Assembly (NCBI GenBank): GCA_947259625.1
Contig: CAMYMY010000259.1
Span: forward strand, 3,202 to 8,802
Reading direction: 5' to 3'
Source: an uncultured Kiloniellales bacterium
GTDB lineage: Bacteria; Pseudomonadota; Alphaproteobacteria; Kiloniellales; JAKSDN01
DNA: 5,601 nucleotides
Made by a program: the position numbers and the translations under genes. Below, piece by piece: positions 4,278 to 5,601 of the stretch (positions are counted from its first letter, which is position 1; each line of letters opens with the position of its first letter). Below the pieces are notes generated by a model, which was given only the letters and a program-made list of their open reading frames with translations, ran no database searches and was not told the DNA's origin.

Positions 4278-5601
4278 TCATAGCGGCATGAGCTCAGTCA
4301 GCTCCCGTTTGAATGGCGGGTCGTCGCCAGCTTCCGGGCCGTCGAGTTCCCGCGCGTAGCGGTGGCCGGCGTAGACCGCGGCGGCGATGGTCGCGGGGGC
4401 GAGTGCGTCGCCGATCGCCTTGACGGAGAGGATCCCACTGTCCTGCCAGGCGTCGCGCTTGGCGGTCAAGTCCCGATAGAGCGATTCGTTCGGCAGGCGC
4501 GCGGTCACGAGGACGACGGTGTCGCAGGCGATTTCCGCCTTGCGTCCCGTGAACACGCAGGCGGTCTCGACGCCGCCGGCCCGGACCGCGGTGACCGCGC
4601 AATGCGGTTCGATGGCGATGCCCAGCTCCAGGAGGCGGATCTGAATGCGGCCCTGCTCGAGCGTGTTGTGGGTCCAGTTGGAGACGTCGGGCGCCGGGGT
4701 GACCAGCGTGACCTCGCGGCCCTGCGCGGCCAAGAGTTCGGCCAGAACGCCGCCCATATAGTAGTGGTCGTCGTCGTAGAGCACGACGTGCTTTCCAGAC
4801 GGCGCCTTGCCCGCCATAAGGTCGTCGGGGGTCAGGATCTCCGCGCCCTCCTCCACGGAGATCGGCCGCAGAAGAAAGCGCGCGACGCCGTCGCGCCGCC
4901 AGACCGCGCCGGTCGCGGCCACGACGTGCTCGAAGCCGAACTCCAGGATCTGCGCCGCCGTCAAGCGGCTGTCGAGGTAGGTCTCGACATTCGTCATGTT
5001 TTGCATCTGCTGGACGCGGTGGTCGCGCACCCGGCCCCAGGCGGCGAGGCCCGGCAGGCGGCATTCCCTCGCGACCCGGCCGCCGAGCTCGGTGGCCGCT
5101 TCGGCGAGCGCGACCTCGTAGCCGCGCGCGCCCAGGGCCCTTGCGCATTCCAGGCCGGCGGGACCGGCCCCGACGACGAGCACCTTGGCGTCCGACCCCT
5201 TCGGCGCGATGCGCTCGGGGTGCCAGCCGCGCCGCCACTCCTCGCCCATCGTCGGGTTCTGCGTGCAGCGGATCGGCGACATCGTCATGTCGCCCGAGAC
5301 GCAGATGTTGCAGCCGATGCATTCGCGGATGTCGTCGATCCGCCCCTCCTCGACCTTGCGGGGCAGGAAGGGATCGGCGATCGACGGCCGCGCCGCGCCG
5401 ATCAGGTCGAGCACGCCGCGTTTGATCTGCGCGACCATCGCGTCGGGCGAGGTGAAGCGGCCGACGCCGACCACGGGCTTGCTGGTTAGCTGCTTGATGC
5501 CGGCGACGAAGGGCTCCTGCGCGCCTTCATCGCCGAAGCGGGAAGTCTGCGAGTCGTTCGCCCAATCTGAGAGGGTAATGTCCCAAAGGTCTGGCAATTC
5601 G
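4278..5601 (-). CDS. Trimethylamine/dimethylglycine dehydrogenase-like Fe-S flavoprotein, N-terminus outside window
   Basis: The frame is open to the right edge, so the start lies outside; about 440 residues are visible, numbered here from Leu1 at 5597. Residues 1-~90 are the end of an FMN-binding old-yellow-enzyme TIM barrel (VVGVGRFTSPD, then GAARPSIADPFLP). Next comes a 4Fe-4S loop with Cys93, Cys96, Cys99 and Cys111, then NPTMGEEWRRGWHPE. Residues ~137-440 are the dinucleotide-binding halves seen in trimethylamine dehydrogenase (TMADH): VVGAGPAGLECA (141-152) and AIGDALAPATIAAAVYAGHR (394-413). TMADH and the dimethylglycine enzyme DgcA oxidatively demethylate small methylated amines in the cytoplasm and pass electrons via the Fe-S cluster. 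Families of this design run to about 690-730 residues, so some 250 or more are missing, including the FMN site and substrate pocket. The exact substrate therefore cannot be called; a 2,4-dienoyl-CoA reductase is less likely given the close TMADH-type match around the cluster. It converges on the cyclase gene. Confidence 0.88.
   Translation of the reverse strand, partial: ELPDLWDITLSDWANDSQTSRFGDEGAQEPFVAGIKQLTSKPVVGVGRFTSPDAMVAQIKRGVLDLIGAARPSIADPFLPRKVEEGRIDDIRECIGCNICVSGDMTMSPIRCTQNPTMGEEWRRGWHPERIAPKGSDAKVLVVGAGPAGLECARALGARGYEVALAEAATELGGRVARECRLPGLAAWGRVRDHRVQQMQNMTNVETYLDSRLTAAQILEFGFEHVVAATGAVWRRDGVARFLLRPISVEEGAEILTPDDLMAGKAPSGKHVVLYDDDHYYMGGVLAELLAAQGREVTLVTPAPDVSNWTHNTLEQGRIQIRLLELGIAIEPHCAVTAVRAGGVETACVFTGRKAEIACDTVVLVTARLPNESLYRDLTAKRDAWQDSGILSVKAIGDALAPATIAAAVYAGHRYARELDGPEAGDDPPFKRELTELMPL

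Noticed and set aside
4362..5489. Plus-strand 375-codon open frame opposite the flavoprotein
   Set aside because: The minus strand carries clear TMADH-family motifs; this frame is low in hydrophobic order and full of Arg/Gly/Asp runs.
1..5601. Transposon, CRISPR, toxin-antitoxin or phage system
   Set aside because: No transposase, terminal inverted repeats, regular spacer repeats or paired small genes of such type were found on either strand.

Overview
The window is GC-rich with strong G/C preference at third codon positions. It most likely comes from an alphaproteobacterium. This rests on the N-terminal class III cyclase with a C-terminal hydrolase, the trimethylamine-dehydrogenase-like flavoprotein and the style of the intergenic DNA, all familiar from Hyphomicrobiales and relatives. 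The placement is an inference from gene content; no marker gene is present.

Layout from left to right. (1) The last ~63 codons of a DeoR-family regulator enter from the left edge and stop at 193. (2) A tight two-gene operon follows: a DOMON-like protein (321-875) overlapping by ATGA a NamZ/DUF1343 exo-beta-N-acetylmuramidase homologue (872-2083). (3) Bases 2084-2602 hold no intact gene. They contain a possible terminator hairpin, a second truncated copy of the same DeoR C-terminal end (2227-2484), and a 29-codon hydrophobic mini-ORF (2481-2570). (4) A complete class III nucleotidyl cyclase fused to an alpha/beta hydrolase (2603-3994) has a good Shine-Dalgarno that can be hidden in a hairpin. 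(5) Bases 3995-4277 form a convergent intergenic region with several stem-loops and a short protein-like remnant. (6) On the minus strand, running off the right edge, lies the C-terminal two thirds of a TMADH-type Fe-S flavoprotein (4278-5601).

How the genes relate. The DOMON-like/NamZ pair is the one clear operon and points to intracellular handling of MurNAc-containing wall fragments. It is bracketed by two homologous DeoR 3' ends lying 2,249 bp apart in the same orientation, about 87% identical over ~160 bp. The upstream part of the second DeoR copy is missing, so this looks like a junction where a cassette arrived or a regulator array rearranged. The cyclase-hydrolase and the demethylase-type flavoprotein are convergent and need not be linked to the operon or to each other.

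No tRNA, rRNA, CRISPR array, transposase or origin was seen. No wholly new system is evident. The best leads are the DeoR-bracketed muramidase cassette and the two-domain cyclase-hydrolase protein.
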